NCBI RefSeq assembly: GCF_002632825.1
Contig: NZ_NJAJ01000001.1
Coordinates: 145,654 to 209,653, forward strand
Source: Xenorhabdus stockiae
GTDB taxonomy: Bacteria > Pseudomonadota > Gammaproteobacteria > Enterobacterales > Enterobacteriaceae
DNA length: 64,000 nucleotides
Reading direction: 5' to 3'
Shown here one piece after another: positions 39,982 to 50,755 of this stretch. The translations under genes were made by a program, and so were the position numbers. A model generated the notes under the pieces. The model was given only the letters and a program-made list of their open reading frames with translations. It was not told the origin of the DNA and searched no databases. Numbering within the stretch: the first letter of the stretch is position 1; the number at the start of each line of letters is the position of its first letter.

Positions 39982-40920
39982 TTAATCTTTGAACAGGTGA
40001 AAATGTTCGTGATATTCGACTAACTGGCTACGGGTCAGCATAAAGACACCACCGCCACCATGTTCAAATTCCAGCCATGTGAATGGTACATCAGGATACT
40101 GTCCAATCAGGTGAACCATGCTATTACCGACTTCACATATCAGCACACCTTCTTTTGTCAGAAAATCCGGGGCGGTCGCAAGAATACGACGAACCAGATC
40201 CAGCCCATCCACTCCCGCAGCCAGACCCAGCTCCGGTTCACGATGAAATTCATCCGGCAAATCACTCATATCTTCTTCATCCACATAAGGTGGATTAGTC
40301 ACGATAAGATCGTATTTCATTGGAGGCATATCGCGGAACATATCAGAGCGGATTGGTATGACGCGATGTAACAGAGCATGGTTTTCAATATTCTGTTCTG
40401 TCACAGCTAAGGCATCAGCAGAAATATCAACTGCATCAACTTCTGCCTCAGGGAAAGCATGAGCACACGCAATTGCAATACAACCGCTTCCGGTGCACAG
40501 ATCAAGAATGGTTGCTGGCTCCTGTGGGAGCAACCCTGCAAATTGATTGTTAATCAACTCACCAATAGGTGAACGTGGTACCAGAACACGATCATCAACA
40601 TAGAACTCATGCCCACAGAACCATGCACGGTTAGTCAGGTAAGCGATCGGAATGCGATCGTTGATGCGGCGCTGAACACATTCAGCAATTCGATGACGCT
40701 CCGTTGTTGTCAGGCGGGATGTCATCATGTTTTCTGGTATATCGATAGGCAGGTGCAATGTTGGAAGAACCAATTGCAAAGCCTCATCCCATGGGTTATC
40801 TGTCCCATGACCATAATAGATGCCGGCTGCACTGAAACGGCTGGTTGCCCAGCGCAGCATATCCTGAATGGTATGCAGCTCCGCGACGGCTTCATCTACA
40901 AAAATCTTATCCACAAGCAC
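39982..40920 (-). CDS. prmB: Ribosomal protein uL3 glutamine methyltransferase PrmB
   Basis: PrmB methylates the glutamine of ribosomal protein L3. The 312-residue protein has a helical N-terminal domain and a class I methyltransferase core with [15 protein letters not shown] (SAM binding), [11 protein letters not shown] and the N6-methylase-type [11 protein letters not shown]. It aligns with E. coli PrmB (310) along its length. In E. coli it also precedes aroC. Confidence 0.96.
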   Translation of the reverse strand: MLVDKIFVDEAVAELHTIQDMLRWATSRFSAAGIYYGHGTDNPWDEALQLVLPTLHLPIDIPENMMTSRLTTTERHRIAECVQRRINDRIPIAYLTNRAWFCGHEFYVDDRVLVPRSPIGELINNQFAGLLPQEPATILDLCTGSGCIAIACAHAFPEAEVDAVDISADALAVTEQNIENHALLHRVIPIRSDMFRDMPPMKYDLIVTNPPYVDEEDMSDLPDEFHREPELGLAAGVDGLDLVRRILATAPDFLTKEGVLICEVGNSMVHLIGQYPDVPFTWLEFEHGGGGVFMLTRSQLVEYHEHFHLFKD

Positions 40921-41031
40921 CTCTAAACCTCAATAATATTAAGTCTGCTAGTTTGCCACGATCCCCGCCACAAATCAGCTATCTGAGCATGTGAATTATT
41001 TCAGGTGAAAAGCATATGTGAGTTCGACAAA

Positions 41032-41067
41032 AACATAAAAGCCATCCTGCTCTGACAAGATGGCTTT
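41032..41067 (-). terminator. Rho-independent terminator of the permease gene
   Basis: AAAGCCATC (41038-41046) pairs with GATGGCTTT (41059-41067). On the minus strand the stem is followed by TTTATGTTTTTG. It lies 24 bases beyond the permease stop and ends the hut transcript read from the right. Confidence 0.75.
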
Positions 41068-41091
41068 CATAAACACTATCTTTTTTATTAA

Positions 41092-42450
41092 TCAGGCTTT
41101 TTTCTCACCCGATTTCTTGACCCACAGGAAATAGCATGCAGTCAGTAATGCCACCCAACCTAGCCCCACATATAACGCAACACGTGTATGCGGGAAATAA
41201 CCCAGCACCACTATGATGAACGCCATAAATGCGATTGTCAGCATTGGCGCTATCGGCCAGAACGGTACAGGGAATTGCAGTTGTTTAGCTTCTTCCGCAG
41301 GCATTTTCTGACGCATCATGTATTGCGATAACAGGATCATCAGCCATACCCATACCGTGGCAAAAGTTGCGATAGAAGCAATAATCAAGAAGATTTCTTC
41401 CGGTAATATATAATTCAACCATACACCGACCAGCAAAATGACTGACATCACCAATACTGTCACCCACGGCACGCCATGTTTTGTCAGTTTGTTGAAAAAA
41501 GCAGGTGCTTGCTTTTTCTGCGCCATGCCGTACATCATTCGCCCTGCACCAAAGATATCGCTGTTAATGGCTGAGATTGCTGCCGTGATAACAACAAGGT
41601 TCAAAATATGGGCGGCATAGTTAAATTGCAGGCTGGAGAAAATTTGCACGAATGGGCTGCCGTTCTGACCAACCTGATTCCACGGATAAATACACATCAG
41701 AACAAACAGGGTCAGAACATAAAACAACAGAATGCGCACAGGGACAGCATTGATAGCTCGTGGGATAGAATATACCGGATTTTTCGCTTCACTGGCGGTA
41801 ATACCGATAACTTCAATACCACCGAATGCAAACATCACAACGGTAAATGAAGCAATAATCCCGGTAACACCATTCGGCATAAAGCCGCCATGTTCCCACA
41901 GATTTGAGAAACCGGTTCCCTGCTCGAACCCGTACATCATGATTGCAAAGCCGCCAACAATCATCGCTATGATCGCAACCACTTTTATGATGGAAAGCCA
42001 GAACTCCATCTCACCAAAAACTTTAACGTTACACAGGTTTATTGCCCCGATAAAAAAGACGATACCGAGAACCCAAATCCATTGATCAACATGGGGAAAC
42101 CAGAATTTCATATAGAGGCCAAATGCGGTGACATCCGCCAGACAGACCACCAGCATTTCAAAGATATAAGTCCATCCGGTCAGAAAACCCGCCAGTGGCC
42201 CCAGATAATGGCTGGCATAATGAGAGAATGAACCGGGCACAGGGTTATGAACCGCCATTTCCCCCAATGCCCGCATAACCATAAAAACAGCGGCCCCTCC
42301 GATAATATACGCCAGCAATACCGCCGGCCCTGCGGCCTGAATAGCTCCCGCTGAACCATAAAAAAGCCCGGTACCAATTGCCGACCCCAGTGCCATAAAC
42401 CGAATATGACGAACACTTAGCCCACGCTTGAGTTGTGAGGTGTTTTGCAT
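41092..42450 (-). CDS. Amino-acid permease of the ProY/HutT type
   Basis: This 452-residue amino acid-polyamine-cation superfamily transporter has twelve hydrophobic segments, the N-terminal [20 protein letters not shown] and [18 protein letters not shown]. It resembles ProY, a cryptic proline permease, and the histidine permeases found in hut clusters. Its place 80 bases after hutH on the same strand supports histidine as substrate. The sequence alone cannot separate histidine from proline. Confidence 0.85.
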   Translation of the reverse strand: MQNTSQLKRGLSVRHIRFMALGSAIGTGLFYGSAGAIQAAGPAVLLAYIIGGAAVFMVMRALGEMAVHNPVPGSFSHYASHYLGPLAGFLTGWTYIFEMLVVCLADVTAFGLYMKFWFPHVDQWIWVLGIVFFIGAINLCNVKVFGEMEFWLSIIKVVAIIAMIVGGFAIMMYGFEQGTGFSNLWEHGGFMPNGVTGIIASFTVVMFAFGGIEVIGITASEAKNPVYSIPRAINAVPVRILLFYVLTLFVLMCIYPWNQVGQNGSPFVQIFSSLQFNYAAHILNLVVITAAISAINSDIFGAGRMMYGMAQKKQAPAFFNKLTKHGVPWVTVLVMSVILLVGVWLNYILPEEIFLIIASIATFATVWVWLMILLSQYMMRQKMPAEEAKQLQFPVPFWPIAPMLTIAFMAFIIVVLGYFPHTRVALYVGLGWVALLTACYFLWVKKSGEKKA

Positions 42451-42501
42451 GATTTATCCCTATTTCTTTTATTATTAGATGTGAAAGATAAATACAACGA
42501 T

Positions 42502-42522
42502 AAGGCCGGGAAAACCGGCCTT
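42502..42522 (-). terminator. GC-rich hairpin after hutH
   Basis: AAGGCCGG (42502-42509) and CCGGCCTT (42515-42522) make a perfect eight-pair stem. On the minus strand only a weak T-rich stretch (ATCGTTGT) follows, so it may be a leaky terminator that lowers permease expression relative to hutH. Confidence 0.55.
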
Positions 42523-42530
42523 CAGACGAT

Positions 42531-44090
42531 TTAGTTTATGTGGTTTTTCAGGATATTACCAATCGGCAGGATCTTATCTGCCGGTAATAATGCAGAAAGT
42601 TGCTGTTCTGCCAATAATTGAATAGCTGCTTCAATATCCGGTGCGAAAAAACGATCTTTATCGTAATACTTCACTTTATTACGCAGAATATGGCGGGCTT
42701 TCTCTAGCGTCGGGCTACTCTTTAACCCTTCACGGAAATCGATGCCCTGACATGCCGTCAGCCATTCAATTGCCAGAATACCCCTGACGTTATCCGCCAT
42801 TTCCCACAAGCGACGACCTGCTGCCGGTGCCATAGAAACATGATCTTCCTGATTCGCTGACGTCGGCAGACTGTCAACACTGGAAGGATGTGCTAATGCC
42901 TTATTTTCACTTGCCAGTGCAGCTGCGGTTACCTGAGCAATCATAAAGCCAGAATTCACACCGCTATTTTTGACCAGAAACGGAGGCAACTGAGACATAT
43001 TGCTATCCATCAGCAGAGCAATCCGCCGTTCTGCCAGTGCACCAATCTCCGCCAGCGCAAGCGCCAGATTATCCGATGCCATCGCGACAGGTTCAGCATG
43101 GAAATTCCCGCCGGAAATCACTTCATCCTGCTCAGTGAAAACCAGTGGGTTATCAGAAACAGCATTAGCCTCAACCATAATGACATCAGCAGCATGGCGA
43201 ATTTGGGTCAGGCAAGCGCCCATAACCTGTGGCTGGCAACGCAGTGAATAAGGATCCTGAACTTTCGGGCAGTTTTCGTGGGAGGCAGAAATATCGCTTT
43301 TCTCTTCCAATACAAAGCGGTATAAAGCTGCGACATCAATTTGCCCCTGCTGCCCACGGACTTCATGAATACGTGCATCAAATGGCTTACGGGAACCCAG
43401 AGCCGCTTCAACTGATAACGCACCACACACAACGGCTGATGCCAGTAATTCTTCCGCTGCAAACAAGCCTTTCAAGGCAAATGCCGTTGAAGTCTGAGTA
43501 CCGTTCAATAATGCCAGCCCCTCTTTTGCGACCAGCGTAAACGGCTGAAGACCCGCTTTTGCCAGAGCTTCTTTTGCCGGCAACCATTCCCCGCGATAAC
43601 GGGCTTTACCCTCACCCAGCAATAACAAGCTCATATGTGCCAGCGGAGCCAAATCCCCAGAAGCCCCAACCGACCCTTTAGCCGGAATACAAGGGTAAAC
43701 TTCGGCATTCACCAATGCTATCAAGGCTTGGATCACTTCCAGCCGAATACCTGAGTAACCACGAGCTAAGCTGTTAATTTTTAATACGACCATCAAACGG
43801 ACAATTTCATCCGGTAGCGGTTCACCAACACCCGCCGCATGTGACATAACAATCGAACGTTGCAGTTCTTCTAGATCCTGTTCTGCAATTCGAGTATTTG
43901 CCAGTAACCCAAAACCCGTATTAATTCCGTAAGCAGTTCTGTTTTCGTTGATTATGCGGTTAACACATTCAACACTGTTCTCTATCGCCGGAAAGCATTG
44001 CTCATCTAACGTTATTTGTACGGGATGCTGATAGATATGGCGTAACTCTTCAAGCGTCATTTTTCCCGGATGAATAGTGATATTTTTCAT
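42531..44090 (-). CDS. hutH: Histidine ammonia-lyase HutH
   Basis: HutH deaminates histidine to urocanate. The 519-residue protein carries the Ala-Ser-Gly triad that forms the MIO cofactor in [20 protein letters not shown], plus [15 protein letters not shown]. The start at 44090 ([16 protein letters not shown]) has AAGGAG ten bases upstream and lies 14 bases after the hutU stop; the longer frame from 44183 would overlap hutU and is not supported. Same length class as other enterobacterial HutH. Confidence 0.96.
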   Translation of the reverse strand: MKNITIHPGKMTLEELRHIYQHPVQITLDEQCFPAIENSVECVNRIINENRTAYGINTGFGLLANTRIAEQDLEELQRSIVMSHAAGVGEPLPDEIVRLMVVLKINSLARGYSGIRLEVIQALIALVNAEVYPCIPAKGSVGASGDLAPLAHMSLLLLGEGKARYRGEWLPAKEALAKAGLQPFTLVAKEGLALLNGTQTSTAFALKGLFAAEELLASAVVCGALSVEAALGSRKPFDARIHEVRGQQGQIDVAALYRFVLEEKSDISASHENCPKVQDPYSLRCQPQVMGACLTQIRHAADVIMVEANAVSDNPLVFTEQDEVISGGNFHAEPVAMASDNLALALAEIGALAERRIALLMDSNMSQLPPFLVKNSGVNSGFMIAQVTAAALASENKALAHPSSVDSLPTSANQEDHVSMAPAAGRRLWEMADNVRGILAIEWLTACQGIDFREGLKSSPTLEKARHILRNKVKYYDKDRFFAPDIEAAIQLLAEQQLSALLPADKILPIGNILKNHIN

Positions 44091-44104
44091 ATTAATAACG
44101 CTCC

Positions 44105-45814
44105 TTATTTTATTTCTGCCGCTTGAGTGTCTTCTGTTCGGGTATTGAGCATAGGTAAATTCAGCCCTTGCTCTTCTGCACATTGAATTGCCAGTTCATA
44201 ACCTGCATCTGCATGGCGCATAACGCCTGTCGCCGGATCATTATGGAGTACCCGGGCAATGCGCTCCGCCGCTTCATCTGAACCATCACAGACAATCACC
44301 ATGCCAGAGTGCTGGGAGAAGCCCATACCAACCCCGCCGCCGTGATGCAGCGATACCCATGTTGCTCCACTGGCGGTATTTAACAGTGCATTCAGCAATG
44401 GCCAGTCAGATACTGCGTCAGAACCATCTTTCATTGATTCCGTTTCACGGTTAGGGCTTGCTACTGAGCCTGAATCCAGATGGTCACGTCCGATCACTAT
44501 TGGTGCGGAAAGCTCGCCATTACGAACCATTTCATTGAAAGCCAAACCTAATTTGGCGCGATCGCCCAGCCCTACCCAACAAATACGTGCTGGCAAGCCC
44601 TGAAAGCTGATGCGTTCCCGAGCCATATCCAGCCAGCGATGCAGATGGTTATCATTCGGCAATAGTTCTTTTACTTTGGCATCTGTTTTATAAATATCCT
44701 GAGGGTCGCCAGAAAGTGCAGCCCAACGGAAAGGACCTATGCCGCGACAGAAAAGCGGGCGGATATAAGCAGGAACAAAACCGGGGAAATCAAAGGCATT
44801 TTTAACGCCCATCTCCTTGGCCATCTGCCTGATATTATTGCCATAATCAAAAGTAGGGATACCCTGTTTCTGGAAGTCCAGCATCGCTGCTACATGCTGT
44901 GCCATTGATGCTTTTGCTGCCTGAACAACGTGTTCCGGCTCAGTTTCAGCACGACGACAATACTCTTCCCATGTCCACCCTACCGGCAAATAACCATGTA
45001 ATGGATCGTGAGCACTGGTTTGATCCGTTACCATATCAGGACGAACACCACGGCGAACCAGCTCTGGTAAAATCTCCGCTGCGTTACCACACAATGCTAT
45101 TGATACTGCTTTACCTTCGCGGGAATAGCGCTCAATACGTGCCAGCGCATCATCCAGATCTGCGGCCTGCTCATCCACGTACTGGGTACGTAAACGAAAA
45201 TCAATCCGGCTTTGCTGACATTCAATATTCAGCGATGAGGCACCTGCCAGTGTTGCGGCCAGAGGCTGTGCACCTCCCATACCACCTAATCCGGCTGTCA
45301 GAACCCAGCGACCGGTCAAGTCACCGTTATAGTGCTGACGCCCGGCTTCGACAAATGTTTCATAAGTACCCTGCACAATTCCCTGACTGCCGATATATAT
45401 CCAACTGCCGGCTGTCATCTGGCCGTACATCGCTAATCCCTTGGCATCCAGTTCATTAAAGTGTTCCCACGTTGCCCAGTGAGGAACCAGATTCGAGTTG
45501 GCAATCAGTACACGGGGAGCATTTTCATGTGTTTTGAAAACACCGACGGGTTTGCCTGACTGAACCAGTAATGTCTCGTTGCTCTCAAGGTTTTTCAGAG
45601 TCTCAACAATCTTTTCATAACATTCCCAATTTCTGGCTGCACGACCAATACCACCATAAACCACCAGCTCATGGGGATTCTCTGCAACATCAGGATCAAG
45701 GTTGTTCATAAGCATGCGAAGCGGGGCTTCTGTCAGCCAGCTTTTTGCTGTGAGTTTTGTTCCTCTGGGAGCACGGATAACCGCATTACTGAATTTATTA
45801 TTTTGCGTTGTCAC
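44105..45814 (-). CDS. hutU: Urocanate hydratase HutU
   Basis: HutU hydrates urocanate to imidazolonepropionate using NAD as an electrophile. The 569-residue protein has [32 protein letters not shown], and the conserved [19 protein letters not shown]-binding region. I chose the GTG at 45814: it has AAGGA seven bases upstream and gives the family length. The ATG at 45910 would put the putative HutC operator inside the coding sequence. It begins the hutU-hutH-permease unit. Confidence 0.95.
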   Translation of the reverse strand: MTTQNNKFSNAVIRAPRGTKLTAKSWLTEAPLRMLMNNLDPDVAENPHELVVYGGIGRAARNWECYEKIVETLKNLESNETLLVQSGKPVGVFKTHENAPRVLIANSNLVPHWATWEHFNELDAKGLAMYGQMTAGSWIYIGSQGIVQGTYETFVEAGRQHYNGDLTGRWVLTAGLGGMGGAQPLAATLAGASSLNIECQQSRIDFRLRTQYVDEQAADLDDALARIERYSREGKAVSIALCGNAAEILPELVRRGVRPDMVTDQTSAHDPLHGYLPVGWTWEEYCRRAETEPEHVVQAAKASMAQHVAAMLDFQKQGIPTFDYGNNIRQMAKEMGVKNAFDFPGFVPAYIRPLFCRGIGPFRWAALSGDPQDIYKTDAKVKELLPNDNHLHRWLDMARERISFQGLPARICWVGLGDRAKLGLAFNEMVRNGELSAPIVIGRDHLDSGSVASPNRETESMKDGSDAVSDWPLLNALLNTASGATWVSLHHGGGVGMGFSQHSGMVIVCDGSDEAAERIARVLHNDPATGVMRHADAGYELAIQCAEEQGLNLPMLNTRTEDTQAAEIK

Positions 45815-45859
45815 AGTTTTTCCTTTTTCATATTTATGAAAATTTATTAACTGTATAGT

Positions 45860-45879
45860 TGTATATACATGTATATTCA
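45860..45879 (-). promoter_or_regulatory. Putative HutC operator upstream of hutU
   Basis: The ten-base palindrome TGTATATACA (45860-45869) is followed directly by a near copy, TGTATATTCA (45870-45879). On the minus strand TTGCCT, 16 bases and TATACA could form the promoter with the operator over the -10 box. The same palindrome lies before hutI. Confidence 0.65.
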
Positions 45880-45997
45880 ATAGGCAAAAGTGTGACGGAG
45901 ATAAAGTCAATAATTTTGTTATTTTTCTTTTTTATTGAATATCAATAGGATGGTTATAATTTGCTCGCAAAATCTCAGAAAGGGATTTTGCTGGTTT

Positions 45998-46013
45998 TGT
46001 GTTTTACATCACA
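45998..46013 (-). promoter_or_regulatory. CRP-like site upstream of hutU
   Basis: TGTGT-TTTACA-TCACA matches the CRP consensus at nine of ten core positions. It lies 185 bases upstream of the hutU start. Enteric hut operons are CRP-activated, so the match is plausible; the distance is long, which lowers confidence. Confidence 0.4.
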
Positions 46014-46102
46014 TATGCTTTACATTTTTGTTACCTTCTCCTCTCATGCATAAAGCAAAGAGGAGATTTTTGAGTACAGAGAAAACCAATCATAACGTCA
46101 AT

Positions 46103-46834
46103 TCACGAGCTAAAACGCCCTTTCAACTTATAACGGTGACCGGGAAATAATAATCTGGCACTGGAAACTATATGTTCTTTCGACCAAGTTCGGCGACTGA
46201 TTAACAAACAGGGAGAATTCTCCTCTATTTGCAGTAAACGGCAGGAGCGGGCATCACCGGCAACAGCTTCTACAATATGTTCTCCCTCCGTCAGCGGTGC
46301 CACCATCGATAAGTAATCATGAGCTGTCTGTTGATGGAAATTCTGCCGCAGATATTCCGGTGCCGCTAACGCATTAACATAACGATCCTCAATTTGTACG
46401 GGCACGTCATTTTCATAATGGAGAATAATTGAGTGATAAACCGCTGTACCTGCTTTTATGCCCAGCTCCTTGGCCTGAGTCATATTAGCGGTGACTTCCG
46501 CCAGCTTTAATACCTTACAGTTATGGCGATGGGTACGTGCCGCAATCTCATCAGCAATACTGTGAATTTCAAACAGGGCGGACTGCCCTTTCGGCTCTGA
46601 AACAAATGAGCCAACCCCCTGTAAACGGAATAAAAGCCCTTCTGCCGTCAGTTCCCGTAACGCCCTGTTTGCTGTCATGCGACTACAATTAAATTGTTTT
46701 ACTAATTCAGATTCTGAAGGCACTCTGTCATGGGGTTGCCACTCCCCGGTATGGATTTTTTCAATAATTGATTGTTTGACTTTCGCATACAGAGGTACGG
46801 GTTTAATTATTTTTTCTGATAAATCAATAGTCAC
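46103..46834 (-). CDS. hutC: Histidine utilization repressor HutC
   Basis: This 243-residue GntR-family regulator has an N-terminal winged helix (about 12-75; LYAKVKQSIIEKIHTGEWQP, LVKQFNCSRMTANRALREL) and a C-terminal UTRA ligand domain. HutC binds hut promoters and is released by urocanate. The GTG at 46834 has AAGGA about eight bases upstream and gives the family length; the frame from 46900 overlaps hutG and is less likely. It is the last gene of hutI-hutG-hutC and probably represses its own operon. Confidence 0.93.
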   Translation of the reverse strand: MTIDLSEKIIKPVPLYAKVKQSIIEKIHTGEWQPHDRVPSESELVKQFNCSRMTANRALRELTAEGLLFRLQGVGSFVSEPKGQSALFEIHSIADEIAARTHRHNCKVLKLAEVTANMTQAKELGIKAGTAVYHSIILHYENDVPVQIEDRYVNALAAPEYLRQNFHQQTAHDYLSMVAPLTEGEHIVEAVAGDARSCRLLQIEENSPCLLISRRTWSKEHIVSSARLLFPGHRYKLKGRFSS

Positions 46835-46869
46835 AATAAATTCCTTTCTACTCCCGAGCGTATTGCCAA

Positions 46870-47829
46870 TTATCCATTCCACCAATGCACTATTTGCCAT
46901 GCAAGGCGAGCCGCGGCTTTACCGCCCATACCCTGAATATCGTACAATGGATTCAGCTCAACGAGATCAACAGCCTGTAATTTTTTACTCTGGCAAATCG
47001 GCTGGATCAGTGACAATAAACGCTCTAACGGAACACCGAGCGCAGCCGGAGCCGAAACTGACGGCATTTGCCAAATCGGTAACACGTCCAAATCAATCGT
47101 CATGTAGATGATTTCAGCCTGATTCAGCATATCCTGTATCTGTTGTTGAACCTTATCCAACATAGAATCAATACATTGAGTATCCCAAATAATAGTGACA
47201 TCAAGATGATTCGCTTCATCCAATAAGGCTTGAGTATTTGAGGCCAAACTAGCACCCACACAGCTGTAATTAAACGGTCGTTGTTGCTGGTGACAATAAT
47301 CAGCAAGCTGACGGAATGGTGTGCCTGATGTTGCCTGTGGCGCATTTCGTAGATCCAGATGCGCATCAAAGTTAATAATCCCTACCCGCTGTGTTGGAAA
47401 CGCACGATAAATGCCCATACCATGAGCAAATGCAGTTTCATGACCGCCACCAAAAATGAGGGTACGCATTTTCTGGCTCTGACAGGCATAGACAGCTTCA
47501 CTCAGAGCACTTTGGGCTTCACTTAACTGACCGCTATTCGCCCGGATATTACCCAAATCCACCAGCAATTCATGCCCATCATGGCTCGCCATATTTGCCA
47601 GCGACTGACGCAAATACTCAGGCCCTGATTTTGCTCCCGGCCGCCCCTGATTGAGTTTCACTCCTTCATCACATTCAAAACCCAACAATGCAATATGATT
47701 CGGATATTGCTCAGGGGAAAAATCAGCGGGTTGTTTTATCGTCTGGAACATGCGTAAAGCATTATTAGCTTCGGCAAGATCATTACGCCCCTGCCAAATG
47801 TTTTCTGATGTCGGATGCCATAATTTCAT
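46870..47829 (-). CDS. hutG: Formimidoylglutamase HutG
   Basis: HutG hydrolyses N-formimino-L-glutamate to glutamate and formamide, the last hut step. The 319-residue ureohydrolase (arginase family) shows the manganese ligands in GGGHETAFAHG, NFDAHLDLR and MTIDLDVLP. It lies 41 bases after hutI and 35 bases before hutC in the same transcript. Confidence 0.95.
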   Translation of the reverse strand: MKLWHPTSENIWQGRNDLAEANNALRMFQTIKQPADFSPEQYPNHIALLGFECDEGVKLNQGRPGAKSGPEYLRQSLANMASHDGHELLVDLGNIRANSGQLSEAQSALSEAVYACQSQKMRTLIFGGGHETAFAHGMGIYRAFPTQRVGIINFDAHLDLRNAPQATSGTPFRQLADYCHQQQRPFNYSCVGASLASNTQALLDEANHLDVTIIWDTQCIDSMLDKVQQQIQDMLNQAEIIYMTIDLDVLPIWQMPSVSAPAALGVPLERLLSLIQPICQSKKLQAVDLVELNPLYDIQGMGGKAAARLAWQIVHWWNG

Positions 47830-47870
47830 GCTATTTCCCTCATTAATATTTATTGTTCATAAAAGACTGT

Positions 47871-49124
47871 TCACAAAAAATTATGCGTAATTACGCCGCG
47901 ATAGACACGGTAAACCAAGGGGTTACGACCTAACTCATATAATATATCTACGGGTTCTTTTGCATCCCAAACAATAAAATCAGCCATATAACCTGCTGCT
48001 ATCTGACCATGACTTTCGGATCTGCCCAATGCTCGGGCAGCATGAATAGTCACCCCCTGCCATGCTTCTTCCGGTGTCAGACCGAACTGGACACAAGCCA
48101 TATTCATCATCATGCGTAGTGACGTGAACGGGCTGGTTCCCGGATTAAAATCCGTAGAAATCGCCATCGGTACGCGGTACTGACGTAATAAAGCAATCGG
48201 AGGACATTGTGTCTCTTTCAGAAAATAAAATGCCCCCGGCAATAAAACCGCAACCGTTCCACTGCGGCTAATTGCCTGAACACCTTTTTCATCCAGATAT
48301 TCAATGTGATCAACAGATAAGCCCTGATAATCAGCAACCAGTTCAGTTCCACCCAGATTGGAAAGCTGTTCAACATGGCCTTTGACGGGAATATTTAATC
48401 TTCTGGCCGCATCAAAGACACGTTTAGTCTGTTCAAGACTGAATCCAACGCTTTCGCAAAACACATCCACAGATTCAAATAACTGTTTTTGCCAAAGACT
48501 GGGCAGAATAGTGTTACAAACTAAGTCAATATAAGCGTCAGGATTATGTTTGTATTCGGGAGGAACAGCATGAGCAGAAAGCAGAGTCGGGCTGATTTCA
48601 ACAGGGTTTTTCTGCCCTAATATCCGAATAACGTCCAGTTGTTTCTCTTCATTCTCTAAATCCAGCCCATAGCCTGATTTCATTTCAATGGTTGTAACAC
48701 CTTCAGCTATTAACGCACTCAGCCGCTTTTGAGCCGAGATTTCCAGTTGTTGGGCTGAACTTTGCCGGGTGGCATTGACTGTAGCATTAATACCACCTCC
48801 TTTAGCACTGATTTGTGCATAAGAAATACCATTCAGACGCTGCTCCCACTCTGATGCCCGGTTACCACCAAAAACCAGATGAGTATGACAGTCAATCAGG
48901 CCGGGAGTAATTAATCGCTGTTCTGCATCAATCACCTCGCAACGGTTAGCTGGCACACTCTCCGTTGGCAGAACGGCCAGAATTTTTTCAGCCCGTATGA
49001 TCAAATCATATTGTTCCAGAATACCGTAATTATGCTTGCCATCCATGTTACTGATTGTAGGGTTCATTGTGGCAAGTCTGGCATTACGCCAGATAATGTC
49101 GGTATCTTTCAGTTCAATCGACAT
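47871..49124 (-). CDS. hutI: Imidazolonepropionase HutI
   Basis: HutI opens the imidazolone ring to formiminoglutamate. The 417-residue amidohydrolase shows the metal-binding [37 protein letters not shown] and the [19 protein letters not shown] region. It is the first gene of hutI-hutG-hutC, with AGGA before the ATG and the putative HutC operator 47-56 bases upstream. The window thus holds a complete histidine to glutamate pathway. Confidence 0.96.
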   Translation of the reverse strand: MSIELKDTDIIWRNARLATMNPTISNMDGKHNYGILEQYDLIIRAEKILAVLPTESVPANRCEVIDAEQRLITPGLIDCHTHLVFGGNRASEWEQRLNGISYAQISAKGGGINATVNATRQSSAQQLEISAQKRLSALIAEGVTTIEMKSGYGLDLENEEKQLDVIRILGQKNPVEISPTLLSAHAVPPEYKHNPDAYIDLVCNTILPSLWQKQLFESVDVFCESVGFSLEQTKRVFDAARRLNIPVKGHVEQLSNLGGTELVADYQGLSVDHIEYLDEKGVQAISRSGTVAVLLPGAFYFLKETQCPPIALLRQYRVPMAISTDFNPGTSPFTSLRMMMNMACVQFGLTPEEAWQGVTIHAARALGRSESHGQIAAGYMADFIVWDAKEPVDILYELGRNPLVYRVYRGVITHNFL

Positions 49125-49170
49125 TATTTTCGTCCTGTTATTTTTTTGTTGTTACTGACAGCTGTTATGT

Positions 49171-49180
49171 TGTATATACA
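49171..49180 (-). promoter_or_regulatory. Putative HutC operator upstream of hutI
   Basis: The palindrome TGTATATACA, inside GTTGTATATACAT, is identical to the 13 bases found before hutU. It lies 47 bases upstream of the hutI ATG. The double occurrence in front of both hut transcripts, in a window with hutC, is the evidence. Confidence 0.7.
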
Positions 49181-49309
49181 TTTATTTTATAACCAGACAC
49201 AATTGTCAAATAATTTTATGAACAGCATGTACCCAAAAATAATAGCGTCTAAGCAAAATCTTAATAAATCGGGTACAATCACCGAAAGTTGTTAATGAAT
49301 TAGTATGTA

Positions 49310-49852
49310 ATGAAGAAGAAAAAAACATTAAATGAAGAAGACATCAGTCTATTTAGAACGTCAGTAGTGGGAACCCGTCGGATTGCTCAGGATAAAGTCT
49401 TACACTCCCCCAAAAGAAAAAAAATCAGTCAAATGGCACCTGAGCGCCTGATGCAAGAACAGGTCGATGCCAGTTACTATTTTTCTGACGAGTTTCAGCC
49501 TAATCTGGATATGGAAGGCCCGACTCGTTATGTACGAGAAGGAGCCAATCATTATGAACTGAAAAAGCTGCGGCGAGGTGATTATCCCCCCGAACTTTTT
49601 CTGGATTTACACGGATTAACTCAGTTACAGGCTAAACAGGAAATCGGAGCGTTAATCGCGGCCTGTCGTCGAGAAAATGTCTATTGTGCCTGTGTTATGC
49701 ATGGTCACGGTAAGCATATCCTCAAGCAACAAACACCACTATGGCTCGCGCAACATCCTGATATTATCGCTTTTCATCAGGCACCTAAAGAATGGGGAGG
49801 AAACGCTGCGTTACTCATTTTGGTTGAACAGGATGAGTTTATACAGCGTTAG
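49310..49852 (+). CDS. smrB: Smr-domain ribosome rescue endonuclease SmrB
   Basis: This 180-residue protein (YfcN) has a C-terminal Smr domain: [55 protein letters not shown]. In E. coli it cleaves mRNA at collided ribosomes. The N-terminal region is basic and unstructured-looking (ribosome binding). It is divergent from the hutI operon, and its promoter must share that 185-base gap. Confidence 0.95.
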   Translation: MKKKKTLNEEDISLFRTSVVGTRRIAQDKVLHSPKRKKISQMAPERLMQEQVDASYYFSDEFQPNLDMEGPTRYVREGANHYELKKLRRGDYPPELFLDLHGLTQLQAKQEIGALIAACRRENVYCACVMHGHGKHILKQQTPLWLAQHPDIIAFHQAPKEWGGNAALLILVEQDEFIQR

Positions 49853-49886
49853 CTAAAGCACGTTTTAACCTGCGGTCTGGTCAGGG

Positions 49887-50357
49887 CTACAATTGTGCCG
49901 GAGAGGTTTGCCATAGCAGGCGGCCTTTTTGTGTCTGCTTATCCAGTTCCACACAGGCAATACTGGATGTCGAAAACATCGGAGGCGTTTGCGCAGGGCA
50001 AAGTTCAGACACTAAATAGCCAACTAAAGGTAAATGAGAAACTATCAAGATGGCTTTTTTTCCTTGCTCTGCCAAAACCTGTAAGTAACTTGCCACCAGC
50101 TCAGCATCACCCGACGGAGTTAGCTCTTCTAACATTTCCTCACTATCAGGTAATACCAGATTCTCACGCACTACTTGCAGAGTCTGCCCCGCCCGGATAT
50201 AAGGACTGACCAGCACACAATCAATCTCGGGCTTCTGTTGCCCAAGCCAAAGCGCCATTTTCTGCGATTCCTGACAGCCGCGCGGCGTTAACTCCCGCGT
50301 TGCATCGCTAATTGAGTTAAAAGCAGCATCACCATGACGCATAATAAACACGAACAT
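49887..50357 (-). CDS. sixA: Phosphohistidine phosphatase SixA
   Basis: This 156-residue histidine phosphatase has the N-terminal RHG motif (FIMRHGDAAFNS) and VSHLPLVGYLVSEL with the second histidine. In E. coli it dephosphorylates the histidine-phosphotransfer domain of ArcB and the nitrogen PTS protein NPr. It converges with smrB, in the E. coli order smrB-sixA-fadJ. Confidence 0.95.
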   Translation of the reverse strand: MFVFIMRHGDAAFNSISDATRELTPRGCQESQKMALWLGQQKPEIDCVLVSPYIRAGQTLQVVRENLVLPDSEEMLEELTPSGDAELVASYLQVLAEQGKKAILIVSHLPLVGYLVSELCPAQTPPMFSTSSIACVELDKQTQKGRLLWQTSPAQL

Positions 50358-50755
50358 AATTCACCGTTGAGTTAAATTTCAGAACTAATTCTAATAGTTA
50401 CTTTCATTCTACCAAAAATAACCCTGAAATTATTCAGGTAATTAGCTGAATTGAAGTCACCCATTTTCAGGTAACTTATCACGAAAGCAAAATAATATTA
50501 TTGAGAACGAACTGTGAACCTTTGATAAAAGGTCTCAATGAAAATTGGAGGATATTCTGCCGCAAAATACGGTTAAATAAAATTACTAATAATGGGTGAT
50601 ATATGTATTGTTTGGCTATTATATTAAGCTGATAACTTAACAATAAAAAATTCATACACAATATATTGTTTAGCAATTATAGATAAAACCGGCCCTTTAA
50701 GTTAAAAGAACCGGTATCACTTATTTAAAAAAATACCAGAGGAAGTGTATATGCG
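50358..50755. other. Intergenic region between sixA and fadJ
   Basis: This 398-base AT-rich gap contains the fadIJ terminator (listed) and must contain the sixA promoter near 50360-50440. A 65-codon reading at 50479-50676 on the minus strand is AT-rich and lacks a ribosome site, so it is not called. Confidence 0.5.
50680..50715 (-). terminator. Terminator of fadI-fadJ
   Basis: On the minus strand ACCGGTTCTTT (50715-50705) pairs with AAAGGGCCGGT (50698-50688), with two wobble pairs, then TTTTATC follows. It lies about 40 bases after the fadJ stop. Confidence 0.7.

Noticed and set aside
44090..44183. N-terminal extension of HutH
   Set aside because: It overlaps hutU and adds residues not found in the family; MKNITIHPG has AAGGAG upstream.
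45814..45910. N-terminal extension of HutU to 45910
   Set aside because: It would put the putative HutC operator in the coding sequence and exceed the family length; the GTG at 45814 has a good ribosome site.
50479..50676. 65-codon minus-strand reading between fadJ and sixA
   Set aside because: AT-rich low-complexity sequence without a ribosome site.
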